From Burkholderia gladioli (GTDB lineage: Bacteria > Pseudomonadota > Gammaproteobacteria > Burkholderiales > Burkholderiaceae): DNA of 64,000 nt. Made by a program: the position numbers and the translations under genes. Below are positions 8,905-19,600 of this stretch, one piece after another. The DNA is taken from positions 3,162,001 through 3,226,000 of the forward strand of contig NZ_CP009323.1 in the NCBI RefSeq assembly GCF_000959725.1, read 5' to 3'. Every line of letters starts with the position of its first letter. Position 1 is the first letter of the stretch. The notes beneath the pieces were generated by a model that saw only the letters and a list, made by a program, of their open reading frames with translations, was not told the DNA's origin and searched no databases.

Positions 8905-9501
8905 ATGTGCCAAGCCCTGATCATCGATAACTTCGATTCCTTCACGTACAACATCTTCCAGCAGATGGGGCAGGTCTGCGGGGTCGAGCCGACCGTGGTG
9001 AAGAACACCGCCTCGCTCGACGAGATCGACTTCTCGCGCTACGACTGCATCATCGTCTCGCCGGGCCCCGGTACGCCGGCGGTGCCGGCCGACGTGGGCA
9101 TCAGCGCCGACGTGATCCGCGATACCGAACTGCCGCTGCTCGGCGTCTGTCTCGGCCACCAATGCATGGCGCACCTGTACGGCATGGAGGTGGTGCATGC
9201 GCCGGTGCCGATGCATGGCCGCGTCAACGTGATCCGTCACGACGGGCGCGGCGTGTTCACGGGGCTGCCGGAGGAACTGTCGATCGTGCGCTACCACTCG
9301 CTGGTGGTGAAGGCGGTACGCGAGCCCTTCGAGCTGTGCGCCTGGGGCGAGGACGGCGTGATCCACGGTATCCGCCATCGCACGCGGCCGCTGCATGGCG
9401 TGCAGTTCCATCCCGAATCGATCTGCACCGAGGCGGGTATCGAGCTGTTCCGGAACTTCCGCGATATCGCCCTCGAGCACAAGAGCCAGGTGGTGGCCTG
9501 A
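8905..9501 (+). CDS. Class I glutamine amidotransferase (TrpG/PabA type) without synthase partner
   Basis: A 198-residue stand-alone glutaminase subunit of the anthranilate/aminodeoxychorismate synthase kind. It would release ammonia from glutamine for a partner enzyme. The catalytic triad is visible: Cys82 in GVCLGHQC, His169 and Glu171 in GVQFHPES, with the oxyanion motif SPGPGTP. No chorismate-binding TrpE/PabB partner lies beside it. Its neighbour is instead an aminotransferase in the same direction, which suggests a dedicated secondary pathway rather than tryptophan or folate synthesis. An AGGA about ten bases upstream supports the ATG at 8905. It ends just before a strong terminator. 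Confidence 0.88.
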   Translation: MCQALIIDNFDSFTYNIFQQMGQVCGVEPTVVKNTASLDEIDFSRYDCIIVSPGPGTPAVPADVGISADVIRDTELPLLGVCLGHQCMAHLYGMEVVHAPVPMHGRVNVIRHDGRGVFTGLPEELSIVRYHSLVVKAVREPFELCAWGEDGVIHGIRHRTRPLHGVQFHPESICTEAGIELFRNFRDIALEHKSQVVA

Positions 9502-9534
9502 GCCGCCGCCGCGCAGCGCTCTTCACCAAAACGA

Positions 9535-9575
9535 ACGACATCGTCACGGCTTCATGCCGGCGATGTCGTTTTTTA
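9535..9575 (+). terminator. Intrinsic terminator after the amidotransferase gene
   Basis: ACGACATCG and its complement CGATGTCGT form the base of a hairpin with an inner CGGC/GCCG stem, followed directly by a run of six T (9569-9574). This is a typical Rho-independent terminator closing the aminotransferase-amidotransferase unit. Confidence 0.85.
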
Positions 9576-10077
9576 TTGGACGGAAAACAAGCGTGGCGCA
9601 TGCTGCTTTATCCGGGGCGCTGCGGAGTCGTTGCGCGCGCATCGAGTGGACTGGTCTGTCCTGCTGTTGGTTAAGACAGGTTCGAGTCCGGTACTGACTG
9701 AAAACGCGCGCGATATTACCGAAATTCCTCGATGTCCGGTAAATCATGGACATGAAATATCATCGAAAAAATGCTGCGTCGCAGTAGTTGTCAATTGGAC
9801 GATGCGTCCAGAAATTGCGAAAAGTCAGTAACGAAAAGAAGAAAAATGTCGGAATGCTGATCAATTCAAAGCTTTCGTAAACGTCTTCACATCCTTGATG
9901 GATGGGCGTTTTCAGCCGATTTTCGCTGTCTTCGATGGTCTTCGATAGTTCATATGATTGAGGCTGCCTATTTGCGCCATTACCAATACCAATTGGAATC
10001 GCGCGGCCTGTCTCAATAGCATTCACTCGTCTCGATAACCGGTATCCCCAGTGGTGTCACTTCCTCACGGAGACGAA
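9576..10077 (+). other. AT-rich leader region upstream of katB
   Basis: About 500 bases without a gene. The first part (about 9650-9695) contains a T-arm-like GGTTCGAGTCC but no complete tRNA. The rest is unusually AT-rich for this genome and holds a CCAATTGG palindrome near 9990 and an ATAG...CTAT pair near 9945-9975. That pair loosely recalls half of an OxyR site but misses the regular spacing. The katB promoter must lie here; peroxide control is expected for the family but is not proven by the sequence. Confidence 0.4.
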
Positions 10078-11613
10078 ATGAACAAACAGAAAACCCTGTC
10101 GCGATGGGCAATCCCTACCGCCGTCGGCCTGATGATGTCGTCGATGGCGTTCGCGGCAAACCTCACGCGCGATAACGGCTCGCCGGTCGGCGACAATCAG
10201 AACTCGCAGACGGCAGGCCCGAGCGGCCCGGTCGTGCTGCAGGACTCGCACCTCATCGAGAAGCTGCAACGCTTCGATCGTGAGCGCATCCCCGAGCGCG
10301 TGGTGCATGCGCGCGGTACCGGCGCCTTCGGCGAATTCGTGGCCGACGCGGACATCTCGGACCTGTCGGTCGCCAAGGTGTTCACGCCGGGCGAGCATAC
10401 GCCGGTGTTCGTGCGCTTCTCGACGGTGATGGGCTATCGCGGCTCGCCCGAGCAGGCGCGTGACCCGCGCGGCTTCGCCACCAAGTTCTACACCAGCGAA
10501 GGCAACTGGGACCTGGTGGGCATCAACCTGCCGATCTTCTTCATCCGCGACGCGATCAAGTTCCCCGACTTCGTCCATGCCAACAAGCCCAGCGCGGTGA
10601 CGGGCGTGCAGGATCCGAACCTCGCCTTCGACTTCTTCGCGCATACGCCGGAAGCCACCGCGATGCTCACGCGCCTGTATTCGGACGAGGGCATGCCCAA
10701 CTCGTACCGCAACATGGACGGCTTCGGCGTGCACGCCTTCAAGCTGGTCAACGCGCAGGGCGAGGTGCACTACGTGAAGTTCCACTGGAAGAGCGCGCAG
10801 GGCATGCAGGGCATCCGTCCGCAGGACATCCCGGCCTCGATCGGCAAGGACTGGAACCTGATGAGCAACGATCTGTACGGCGCGCTCAAGCGCGGCGACG
10901 ATCCGAAGTGGGACCTCTACATCCAGGTGCTCAAGCCGGCGGATCTCGACAAGTTCGACTACAACGCGCTCGACGACACCAAGGTCTGGGCCGACGTGCC
11001 GGAGCGCAAGATCGGCACCATGACGCTGAACCGCGTGCCGGACAACTACTTCGAGAGCACCGAGGAATCGGCCTTCGCGCCCTCGCGCATGGTGCCGGGC
11101 ATCGAGCCTTCGGAAGACCGCATGCTGCAGGGCCGGATGTTCTCCTACGCCGATACGCAGATGTACCGCCTGGGGCCGAACTTCAACTCGCTGCCGATCA
11201 ATCGTCCGCGCGTGCCGGTGGTCAACAACAACCAGGACGGGCTGATGAACGCGGGCGACCGCAAGGGCGAGGTGAACTACGAGCCCTCGACGCTCGGCGA
11301 GATCCCGCAGGATCCGAAGTACAAGTACGTGCAGACGCCGCTGTCGGGCACCACCCAGCAGGCCGCGATCAAGAAGACGCTGAACTTCCGCCAGGCCGGC
11401 GAGTACTACCGCTCGCTGTCCTCGCAGGGCAAGGCGGACCTGGTGACGGCGCTCTCGGGCGACCTGAGTCGTGTCAGCAACGACGACAACAAGATCACCA
11501 TGCTGTCGTACTTCTACAAGGCCGACGCCGACTACGGCAAGCGCCTGGCCTCGGCCACCCACGCGGACCTGTCGCGCGTGCAGGCCAAGGCGGCCACGCT
11601 GAGCGACATGTAA
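10078..11613 (+). CDS. katB: Periplasmic catalase KatB (monofunctional heme catalase)
   Basis: The 511-residue protein has a Sec signal peptide (hydrophobic residues 11-26, cleavage near SMAFA-AN) and then a small-subunit heme catalase that would convert hydrogen peroxide to water and oxygen in the periplasm. Distal His77 lies in RVVHARGTGAFG and the proximal heme ligand Tyr357 in RMFSYADTQ. The text resembles Pseudomonas KatB (TRDNGSPVGDNQNSQTAGP). One oddity is that the segment normally DLVGNN reads DLVGIN, so the distal-pocket Asn (Asn148 in human catalase) is Ile149. The ATG at 10078 was chosen for the signal peptide and the GGAGACGAA leader. An ankyrin lipoprotein gene follows, as in Pseudomonas katB-ankB. 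Confidence 0.93.
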   Translation: MNKQKTLSRWAIPTAVGLMMSSMAFAANLTRDNGSPVGDNQNSQTAGPSGPVVLQDSHLIEKLQRFDRERIPERVVHARGTGAFGEFVADADISDLSVAKVFTPGEHTPVFVRFSTVMGYRGSPEQARDPRGFATKFYTSEGNWDLVGINLPIFFIRDAIKFPDFVHANKPSAVTGVQDPNLAFDFFAHTPEATAMLTRLYSDEGMPNSYRNMDGFGVHAFKLVNAQGEVHYVKFHWKSAQGMQGIRPQDIPASIGKDWNLMSNDLYGALKRGDDPKWDLYIQVLKPADLDKFDYNALDDTKVWADVPERKIGTMTLNRVPDNYFESTEESAFAPSRMVPGIEPSEDRMLQGRMFSYADTQMYRLGPNFNSLPINRPRVPVVNNNQDGLMNAGDRKGEVNYEPSTLGEIPQDPKYKYVQTPLSGTTQQAAIKKTLNFRQAGEYYRSLSSQGKADLVTALSGDLSRVSNDDNKITMLSYFYKADADYGKRLASATHADLSRVQAKAATLSDM

Positions 11614-11618
11614 GCGGC

Positions 11619-11645
11619 GCGCGCCGTCGCCAGCCGACGGCGCGC
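11619..11645 (+). promoter_or_regulatory. Strong hairpin between katB and ankB
   Basis: An 11-bp inverted repeat (GCGCGCCGTCG, five-base loop, complement) lies right after the katB stop and has no T-run. It is more likely to stabilise the katB message or partly attenuate read-through into the ankyrin gene than to end transcription completely. Confidence 0.5.
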
Positions 11646-11748
11646 TGCCCGGGCCGGGAGCAGGGGGCGCGGCATCACGCGCCGCCTGCGGCCCGGGTCG
11701 CCCGTTTCCCGAATCCGCATTCCCGGCACTTCGACGGAGCCCTATGAC

Positions 11749-12360
11749 ATGCCATCGCGCTGCAGCCCATCCTCGTTCCTCAAGGCCCTCGTCCCCGCGC
11801 TGCTGCTCGCGCTCGGTGCCTGCGCGGCACCCGAGCTGCACAAGCCGGAACCCGGCGTCGCGGTGCAGGATCTCCACCATTACGACGACGACTGGTTCGC
11901 CGCGGCCCGCCTCGGACGCACCGACATCCTCGAAGCGCTGCTGCAGGCCGGCTACCCGATCGATTCGACCACCCGCCAGGGTTACACGGCGCTGATCCTG
12001 AGCACCTACGACGCCCAGCCCAAGGCGATGGAATTCCTGCTCGAGCATGGCGCGAACGCCTGCCTGGGCGACCGCAACGGCAACACCGCGCTGATGGGCG
12101 CGCTCTTCAAGGGCGAGCTGGACAGCGCGCGGCGCCTGATGCGGACCGATTGCCCGATCGACCAGGTCAACAACTCGGGCGAGACCGCGCTCTCGTTCGC
12201 GGCGCTGTTCGGCCGGCTCGACCTGCTGCCGGAACTGGTCAAGCGCGGCGCGAACCCCGATCACGCCGACGCGCGCGGCACCACGGCGCTGCGGCTCGCG
12301 CAGGCGCAGGGCAACGACGCGGCCTATCACGCGCTGCTGACGGTGGGCGCGACCCGCTGA
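11749..12360 (+). CDS. ankB: Ankyrin-repeat lipoprotein, AnkB-like
   Basis: A 203-residue protein with a lipoprotein signal (hydrophobic LVPALLLALGAC, lipobox Cys near residue 25), so it is probably anchored in the periplasm. From about residue 45 it consists of four to five ankyrin repeats (WFAAARLGRTDILEALLQAG, GYTALILSTYDA, GNTALMGALFKGELDSA, GETALSFAALFGRLDLL). In Pseudomonas aeruginosa, a periplasmic ankyrin protein encoded next to katB is needed for full KatB activity. The identical gene order here supports the same partnership. The gap to katB is 135 bases and carries a hairpin. Confidence 0.85.
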   Translation: MPSRCSPSSFLKALVPALLLALGACAAPELHKPEPGVAVQDLHHYDDDWFAAARLGRTDILEALLQAGYPIDSTTRQGYTALILSTYDAQPKAMEFLLEHGANACLGDRNGNTALMGALFKGELDSARRLMRTDCPIDQVNNSGETALSFAALFGRLDLLPELVKRGANPDHADARGTTALRLAQAQGNDAAYHALLTVGATR

Positions 12361-12790
12361 GCGCTGGCCAGGGCAGGGCGGAGCCGCGCTCGCGGCGCCG
12401 GCTTGCCTGCCGCAAGACATCGAACCGGCTGGCCGGCGAATCCCGGCCGCGTCATGGGACGGCCGGCCCGGCGCGACTGTCCTTTCCTCTCATTTCTCCA
12501 GACGAATCCTCGTGCCCCGACCGGCGCCGCCGCGGGCCGCGCAGCGGCACGTGTTTCGCGCTTCACCTGGCCCGATTTCCCGCGGCCTATCCAGGCCCCT
12601 CCCCAGCACCGGCTGCCGATGCTAACGTACGGTGATCGAAAAAATAGATCGCGATAATTTGGCGAGGCTTCCGCCAAAAAGGGGCGGTGCCTAGGATCGT
12701 CATCACGCTGCGGTGGCTTCATCGAGCGACAAGCGGCCGGAGCCTGATCCGGCCGACACACAATCACGCCGACACCGATCTGGAGACCGG
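12361..12790 (+). other. Intergenic region before the peptide ABC importer
   Basis: About 430 bases without a recognisable gene. The last 150 bases are less GC-rich (GATCGAAAAAATAGATCGCGATAAT near 12636), and GATAAT there could be a -10 box for the ABC operon. The AAAAATAG/GATCGCGA stretch contains short inverted GATC-flanked repeats that could be an operator. No clear terminator for ankB was found. Confidence 0.35.
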
Positions 12791-14521
12791 ATGCAATCCC
12801 ACCCTGCCTGCGCCGAGCCACCCGGGCGCAAGCCTTCGTTCCCGGCATCCCCGGCGCGCCCGGGCGCCTGGCGAGGCGCCAAGCGGGCCGCCGCGCTGTC
12901 GCTGGCGCTGGTCATGGCCGCCGCGGCAGCCTGGCTGCCGGCCACGGCGCGCGCCGCGACGGCCGCGGCCGCCGGTGCCTCATCCGCTGCGTCCTCGGCT
13001 TTACAGCCTGCTTTACAACCCGCATCACAACCTGCCTCGCAACCTGCCTCGCAACCCGAGATTCGCGTCGCCGAAGGTTCCGACACGCCCACCTCGATGC
13101 CGGGCAACATCGCCCGCAACACCGCCACCGACAACATCCTCGCCAATGTGGTGGAGTCGCTGGTGGCGCTGCGCGCGGACCTGAGCGTCGGCCCGATGCT
13201 GGCCGATAGCTGGGAGATCTCGCCCGACGGCAAGACCTACACCTTCCACCTGCGCCACGGCGTGCGTTTTCACGACGGCACGCCGATGACCTCGCGCGAG
13301 GTGCGCTGGAGCTTCGAGTTCCTGATGAAGCGCAGCTCCGGCTTCGAGTGCCGCAACGTCTACGACGGCAGTCGCGGCCCGCGCGTGCTCGCGCTGCGCA
13401 CGCCGGACCCGATGACGGTGGTGTTCGAGCTGGACCGCGCGAGCGCGCTGTTCCTCACGCGCATGGTCGACCCGCGTTGCCCGCTGGCGGTGCTCAGTCC
13501 CTCCAGCGTCGACGCCCGGGGCGAGTGGCTCAAGCCGGTCGCCACCGGCCCCTTCGTGTTCTCCGAATGGAAGCGCGGCCAGTACGTGCTGTTGCGCCCG
13601 TTCGCCGGCTACCGCCCGCGCGCCGAGCCGCCCAGCGGCCTGGCCGGCGCCAAGCTCGCCCATGGCGACGTGCGCTTCGTGGTGATCCCCGACGAGGCCG
13701 CGCAGAAATCGGCCCTGGTGGCCGGCCAGATCGATTTGATGTCGGTGGGCGAGAACGGCGTGCTGCCGAGCGACCCGCGCTGGCGCCTGGTGACGGGGCC
13801 CACCGCCGATCCGGCGATGCTGCTGATGCAGACCCGCGATCCGCTGCTCGCCGATGTGCGCATGCGCCGCGCGATCGCGCTGGCGCTGGACCTGCCGAGC
13901 ATCGTCAAGGCCGTCACCGATGGGCGCGCGCCCTACAACCCCTCGCTGGTGCCGGGCGCCACCGAGCTGTTCAGCGCCGAGGACGCCGCCGGCTACCGCC
14001 GCAACCTGCCCGAGATGCGCCGCCTGCTGGCCGAGGCCGGCTACCACGGCCAGGTGCTGAGCCTGGAGACCAGCCGGCGCTTCCCGCACATGTACAGCCT
14101 GGCGGTCTACATGCAGTCGCTGCTGAGCCAGGCCGGCATCGCCACGCGCCTGGACCTGGTCGAGTGGGGCAAGCAGCTCGCCGATTTCCGCTCGGGCCAT
14201 TTCCAGCTGATGTCCTTCGCCTACTCGGCGCGCATCGATCCCGAGCTGATGTACGGCGACGTGATCGGCGACAAGGACAAGCGTGCCATGGCGCAATGGG
14301 AGAACCCCAAGGCGCGGGCGCTGTGGCGCAGCCTGCAGGGCATGACCGACGAGTCGCAGCGCCAGCGGGTGTTCGACCAGCTGCACGCGCTGATGCTGGC
14401 CGACGCGCCGATGCTGATGATGTACTTCGCGCCCGAGCTGCTGCAGGTCAGCAGCCGCCTGGAGGGCGTCGGCTCCTGGCCGATGCGGCGCACGCGCGTG
14501 TTCAACGTGATCAAGCACTGA
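12791..14521 (+). CDS. ABC transporter substrate-binding protein, family 5 (peptide/nickel type)
   Basis: The 576-residue protein has an N-terminal signal (hydrophobic AAALSLALVMAAAAAWLPATARA) and then a low-complexity linker. The linker is made of five 12-bp units coding LQPA/SQPA (13001-13060). A DppA/OppA-like binding fold follows (PMLADSWEISPDGKTYTF, VRFHDGTPMT, VATGPFVFSEW). The start at 12791 has GGAG five bases upstream. It heads an operon with two permeases and a fused ATPase (gaps of 8 and 0 bases and a 4-base overlap), so it delivers a peptide-like ligand for import. The nearby aspartoacylase-type and cyclodeaminase-type genes suggest the ligand could be an amino-acid conjugate; that is an inference. 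Confidence 0.9.
   Translation: MQSHPACAEPPGRKPSFPASPARPGAWRGAKRAAALSLALVMAAAAAWLPATARAATAAAAGASSAASSALQPALQPASQPASQPASQPEIRVAEGSDTPTSMPGNIARNTATDNILANVVESLVALRADLSVGPMLADSWEISPDGKTYTFHLRHGVRFHDGTPMTSREVRWSFEFLMKRSSGFECRNVYDGSRGPRVLALRTPDPMTVVFELDRASALFLTRMVDPRCPLAVLSPSSVDARGEWLKPVATGPFVFSEWKRGQYVLLRPFAGYRPRAEPPSGLAGAKLAHGDVRFVVIPDEAAQKSALVAGQIDLMSVGENGVLPSDPRWRLVTGPTADPAMLLMQTRDPLLADVRMRRAIALALDLPSIVKAVTDGRAPYNPSLVPGATELFSAEDAAGYRRNLPEMRRLLAEAGYHGQVLSLETSRRFPHMYSLAVYMQSLLSQAGIATRLDLVEWGKQLADFRSGHFQLMSFAYSARIDPELMYGDVIGDKDKRAMAQWENPKARALWRSLQGMTDESQRQRVFDQLHALMLADAPMLMMYFAPELLQVSSRLEGVGSWPMRRTRVFNVIKH
13001..13060 (+). repeat. Five 12-bp in-frame tandem repeats in binding-protein linker
   Basis: Five consecutive 12-base units of the form TCGCAACCTGCC encode (L/S)QPA repeats between signal peptide and binding domain. 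The unit length preserves the frame, so copy number can change without disrupting the protein. The two middle units are identical. Confidence 0.8.
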
Positions 14522-14529
14522 GAAATAGC

Positions 14530-15468
14530 ATGCTGTCCTACCTGTTCAAACGGATCCTGATGGCGGTGCCCTCGGTGGCGATCGTCACGGTGCTGGTGTT
14601 CGCGATGATCCGCGCGATTCCGGGCGATCCGGCCGCGCTGATGCTCGGCGACATCAACGACCCGGCGCTGCTCGCGCAGATGCGCCACCAGTTCGGCCTC
14701 GATCGCTCGCTGCCCGAGCAGTTCATGCTGTGGATCGTCCACCTGCTGCACGGCGACCTCGGCATGTCGATCGTGCGCCACCAGCCGGTGGGCGAGCTGA
14801 TCCGCGACACCTTCCCGGTGACCGCGCAGATCGTGCTGGCCGCCACCGCGCTGGCGGCCCTGATCGCGATTCCCGCCGGCCTGGTGGCCGCCTGGCTGCA
14901 GAACCGGCGTACCGATTCGGCGATCGTCTTCACCGGCATCCTGTTCGTCTCGCTGCCGAGCTTCTGGATCGGCATCCTGCTGATGTGGTTGTTCGGCATG
15001 AAGCTGCAATGGCTGCCGACCTTCGGCTACCAGAGCTTCGCCGAGGCCGGCTGGGGCAGCCTGCGCTACCTGCTGCTGCCGGTGCTGGCGGTCGCGCTCG
15101 GCGAGATCGCGGTGCTGATGCGCGTGATGCGCGCCGGCAGCATCGAGGTGCTGCGCCTCGAGTACATCGCCCACGCGCGCGCCAAGGGCCTCTCGGAGCC
15201 GCGCGTGCTGCTGCATGCGCTGCCCAACGCGTTCGGCCCGACGCTGACCGTGCTGGGCCTGGTGCTCGGCCACCTGCTGGCCGGCGGCGCGGTGATCGAG
15301 ACCGTCTTCACCCTGCCCGGCATGGGGCGCCTGCTGGTGGACAGCATCTACGCGCGCGACTACCCGGTGGTGCAGGGCTGCCTGCTGGTGATTGCGCTGC
15401 TCTACGTGCTGGTCAACCTGATCGTCGACCTGCTGCATCCGCTCTTCGATCCCCGGATGAAAATCTGA
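14530..15468 (+). CDS. ABC transporter permease, DppB/OppB family
   Basis: A 312-residue inner-membrane permease with six predicted helices. It begins with the LFKRILMAVPSVAIVTVLVFAM helix typical of DppB and carries the cytoplasmic EAA-type loop (LEYIAHARAKGLSEPRVLL). It lies 8 bases after the binding-protein stop, and its own stop touches the next start, so translation is coupled. It forms the transmembrane channel with the downstream DppC-like permease. Confidence 0.93.
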   Translation: MLSYLFKRILMAVPSVAIVTVLVFAMIRAIPGDPAALMLGDINDPALLAQMRHQFGLDRSLPEQFMLWIVHLLHGDLGMSIVRHQPVGELIRDTFPVTAQIVLAATALAALIAIPAGLVAAWLQNRRTDSAIVFTGILFVSLPSFWIGILLMWLFGMKLQWLPTFGYQSFAEAGWGSLRYLLLPVLAVALGEIAVLMRVMRAGSIEVLRLEYIAHARAKGLSEPRVLLHALPNAFGPTLTVLGLVLGHLLAGGAVIETVFTLPGMGRLLVDSIYARDYPVVQGCLLVIALLYVLVNLIVDLLHPLFDPRMKI

Positions 15469-16295
15469 ATGAAACGCTCCCTGTTCAAACGCTTCAACCT
15501 GGCGCTCGGCGCGCTGCTGGTGGGCTGGCTGGTGGCCACCGCGCTGCTCGGCCTGATCTGGACGCCCTACGATCCGAGCGCGGTCGATCCGCTCACGCGC
15601 TACGCCGCGCCCAGCGCGCTGCACTGGTTCGGCACCGACGAGTTCGGCCGCGACGTGTTCTCGCGCATCATGGCCGGCGCCGCCGTGAGCCTCACGGTCA
15701 GCCTCGGCTCGGTGCTGTTCGCGCTGGTGGCGGGCACCGCGCTGGGCACCGTCTCGGCCTACGCGGGCGGCGCGCTCGACCGCGTGGTGATGGTGCTCAC
15801 CGATGCGTTGATGGCCTTTCCGGGCCTGCTGCTCGCGCTCGGCATCATGACCGTGGTGGGCGGCTCGAAGGGCTCGGTGGTGCTGGCACTGGGCCTGGCC
15901 TACACGCCCTCGGTCACGCGCATCGCGCACGGCGGCACCCTGAGCCTGCGCGAGCGCGACTTCGTGCTGGCCTCGCAGGCGATGGGCAACGGCGGGGCCT
16001 GGACGCTCGGCCGCCATGTGCTGCCCAATATCGTCACGCCGCTGCTGGTGTTCGCCACCTCGCTGTTCGGCTCGGCCCTGCTGGCCGAGAGCGCGCTGAG
16101 CTTCCTCGGCCTGGGCGTGCCGCCGCCGGCCCCGACCTGGGGCGGCATGCTGGCCGACAGCCGCGACGCGATCGATCGCGCGATCTGGCTGGCGCTGTTT
16201 CCGGGGATGTCGATTTCACTGGCGCTGCTGGGCATCAACCTGCTCGGCGACGCCTTGCGGGACCTGCTGGATCCGCGCATGAAGGGGGTGACGCG

Positions 16296-16299
<4 letters not shown>
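15469..16299 (+). CDS. ABC transporter permease, DppC/OppC family
   Basis: A 276-residue permease with the DppC-type short N-terminal segment, the GTDEFGRDVFSRIMAGAAVS motif and the EAA-type loop (RERDFVLASQAMGNGG). It begins immediately after the DppB-like stop codon and ends in an ATGA overlap with the ATPase gene. It would pair with the preceding permease in a peptide or peptide-like importer. Confidence 0.93.
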
Positions 16300-18143
<1,844 letters not shown>

Positions 18144-18194
18144 CACGGAGCCCGCGCGCGAGGCCGGCGGGAAGGTCTCGCGCGACGGGCTGCG

Positions 18195-18269
18195 AAGTAA
18201 GGATGTGAAGCGAGGATGTGAAGCAGGACGGTGAAGCGGGGTGGTGAAGCAGGGCGGTGAGGCAGGGTG
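18195..18269. repeat. 13-bp imperfect tandem repeats
   Basis: Five 13-base units of the form AAGCxxGGxxGTG run from 18195 to 18259, followed by a shortened sixth copy to 18269. They lie between two convergent genes and code for nothing recognisable. There are no spacers, so this is not a CRISPR. Confidence 0.75.
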
Positions 18270-18346
18270 AAGTGGGCGGAGCGAGGTGGATTCATCGGGC
18301 AAGGCGCCTCGAAGTCATCAATCGACCATCTTCCCGCCCCGCCATG

Positions 18347-18382
18347 AAAAAACGGGCACCCGCCATCGGCGAGCGCCCGTTT
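18347..18382 (-). terminator. Intrinsic terminator of the porin gene
   Basis: Read on the minus strand, AAACGGGC, an inner GC-rich part and GCCCGTTT form a hairpin ending in a run of six T, 19 bases beyond the porin stop codon. This is a typical Rho-independent terminator. Confidence 0.85.
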
Positions 18383-18400
18383 GGTGTTGCCTGGCGATGC

Positions 18401-19600
18401 TCAGAACTTGTGGCGGATGCCGAACACCACGGCGGCCTGGCGGTCGCTCGAGGAGTTCGAGAGGTTGGCGATCGCGGCCACGGCCTTCTTGCCGGTCGAG
18501 TCGACGCCGCTGGCGTGCTGGTAGATGCCGACCACGTAGAGGTCGGTGCGGCGCGACAGGAAGTAGTCGGCGCCGAGGTTGACCTGGTTGTAGGTCGCGC
18601 CGGACACCGAGCCCACCGAGCTGCCCTTGGTGTAGGTGTAGGCGGTGCCGAGCTGCAGCGAGGGCGTGAGCAGGTAGGACACGCTCAGTTCACCGATGTT
18701 GAACTTGGCCGTGCCGCTCAGGTGCAGCGGATTGAGGCCCGCGCCAGCAGTGGCGCCGAGGTTCTGGAACGCGACATTGCTGTAGACGCCGCCGATGGTG
18801 GCATTGCCCAGGTGGTAGGCCGCGCCGGCCGAGATCACCTGCCAGGCGCCGGCCGAGGCGAAGCCGCTGAACACCGGATTGCTGACGTTGGCGGCATTGG
18901 CGGCGGTGGCCGAGTTGGCATTCGGATTGGTGCCGAACACGCCGAAGTTCGGGTTCTTGGCGCGCTCGATCGCGATGCCGCCGGCGAACGGGCCGTGGTC
19001 GTAGCCGACGCCGAGGCCCCAGACCTGGTTGCGCGTGACGTCGCCGGCCTGGCCGCCGAGGCTGTACATGCCGCCGAACTTCAGGCCGTTGTAGGAGCGG
19101 CTGGCGTACTTGACGGTGTTGTTGATGCGGTAGGAGTTGTCGAGGTTGTCCATGTCGCCTGGGTGGGCGCCGTAGATGCTGCCCCACTCGGTGCCGGGCA
19201 CGAACTTCTCGAAGTTGGCCGCCTCGAAGTCGCCGACGTAGTCGCCGAGCGCGTCGTACTGACGGCCCAGGGTGACGGTGCCGTAGGGCGTCTGCAGGCC
19301 GACGTAGGCCTTGCGGCCGAACAGGGCGCCGCCCTGGCCGAGCGCGCCGCTGTTGACGGAGTAGCCGCCCTCGAGGCGGAAGATCGCGGCGTAGCCGCCG
19401 CCGAGATCCTCGATGCCGCGCAGGCCCCAGCGGTCGCCCTGCAGGTTGCCCGAGGAGGCCGAGTACTGGCGGCCGCCCTTGGCGTTGGAGTTGAAGGCGA
19501 AACCGGTGTCGATCAAGCCGTACAGCGTCACGGAGCTTTGCGCGTGCGCGACGCCGGACAGCGCGAGCAGCGCGGCGATTGCAGGAAGCGTTTTTTTCAT
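18401..19600 (-). CDS. Outer-membrane porin, Gram-negative trimeric type
   Basis: A 399-residue outer-membrane protein with a 20-residue signal (MKKTLPAIAALLALSGVAHA) and the beta-proteobacterial porin opening SSVTLYGLIDTGFAFNSN. Repeated amphipathic strands follow, and it ends with the C-terminal Phe (GIRHKF) needed for BAM-dependent insertion. The Gly/Asn/Ala-rich segment around residues 220-240 is probably an extracellular loop. It stands alone with its own terminator and diverges from a LysR gene, which may control it. It may be the outer-membrane entry route for the nutrient handled by the neighbouring importer. Confidence 0.93.
   Translation of the reverse strand: MKKTLPAIAALLALSGVAHAQSSVTLYGLIDTGFAFNSNAKGGRQYSASSGNLQGDRWGLRGIEDLGGGYAAIFRLEGGYSVNSGALGQGGALFGRKAYVGLQTPYGTVTLGRQYDALGDYVGDFEAANFEKFVPGTEWGSIYGAHPGDMDNLDNSYRINNTVKYASRSYNGLKFGGMYSLGGQAGDVTRNQVWGLGVGYDHGPFAGGIAIERAKNPNFGVFGTNPNANSATAANAANVSNPVFSGFASAGAWQVISAGAAYHLGNATIGGVYSNVAFQNLGATAGAGLNPLHLSGTAKFNIGELSVSYLLTPSLQLGTAYTYTKGSSVGSVSGATYNQVNLGADYFLSRRTDLYVVGIYQHASGVDSTGKKAVAAIANLSNSSSDRQAAVVFGIRHKF

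Noticed and set aside
9640..9700. tRNA-like sequence with a GGTTCGAGTCC T-loop
   Set aside because: The T stem has a mismatch, and no acceptor, D or anticodon stem of the right spacing could be built around it. At most it is a tRNA remnant or chance.
9940..9980. Possible OxyR box before katB (ATAG...CTAT)
   Set aside because: Only two of the four tetranucleotides are present and the spacing is wrong, so it was not called as a site.
10057..12420. Long antisense frame across katB and ankB
   Set aside because: It spans two unrelated genes and their intergenic hairpin and has no family resemblance.
18195..18269. CRISPR-like repeat array
   Set aside because: Units are only 13 bases, imperfect and without spacers, and no cas gene is near.
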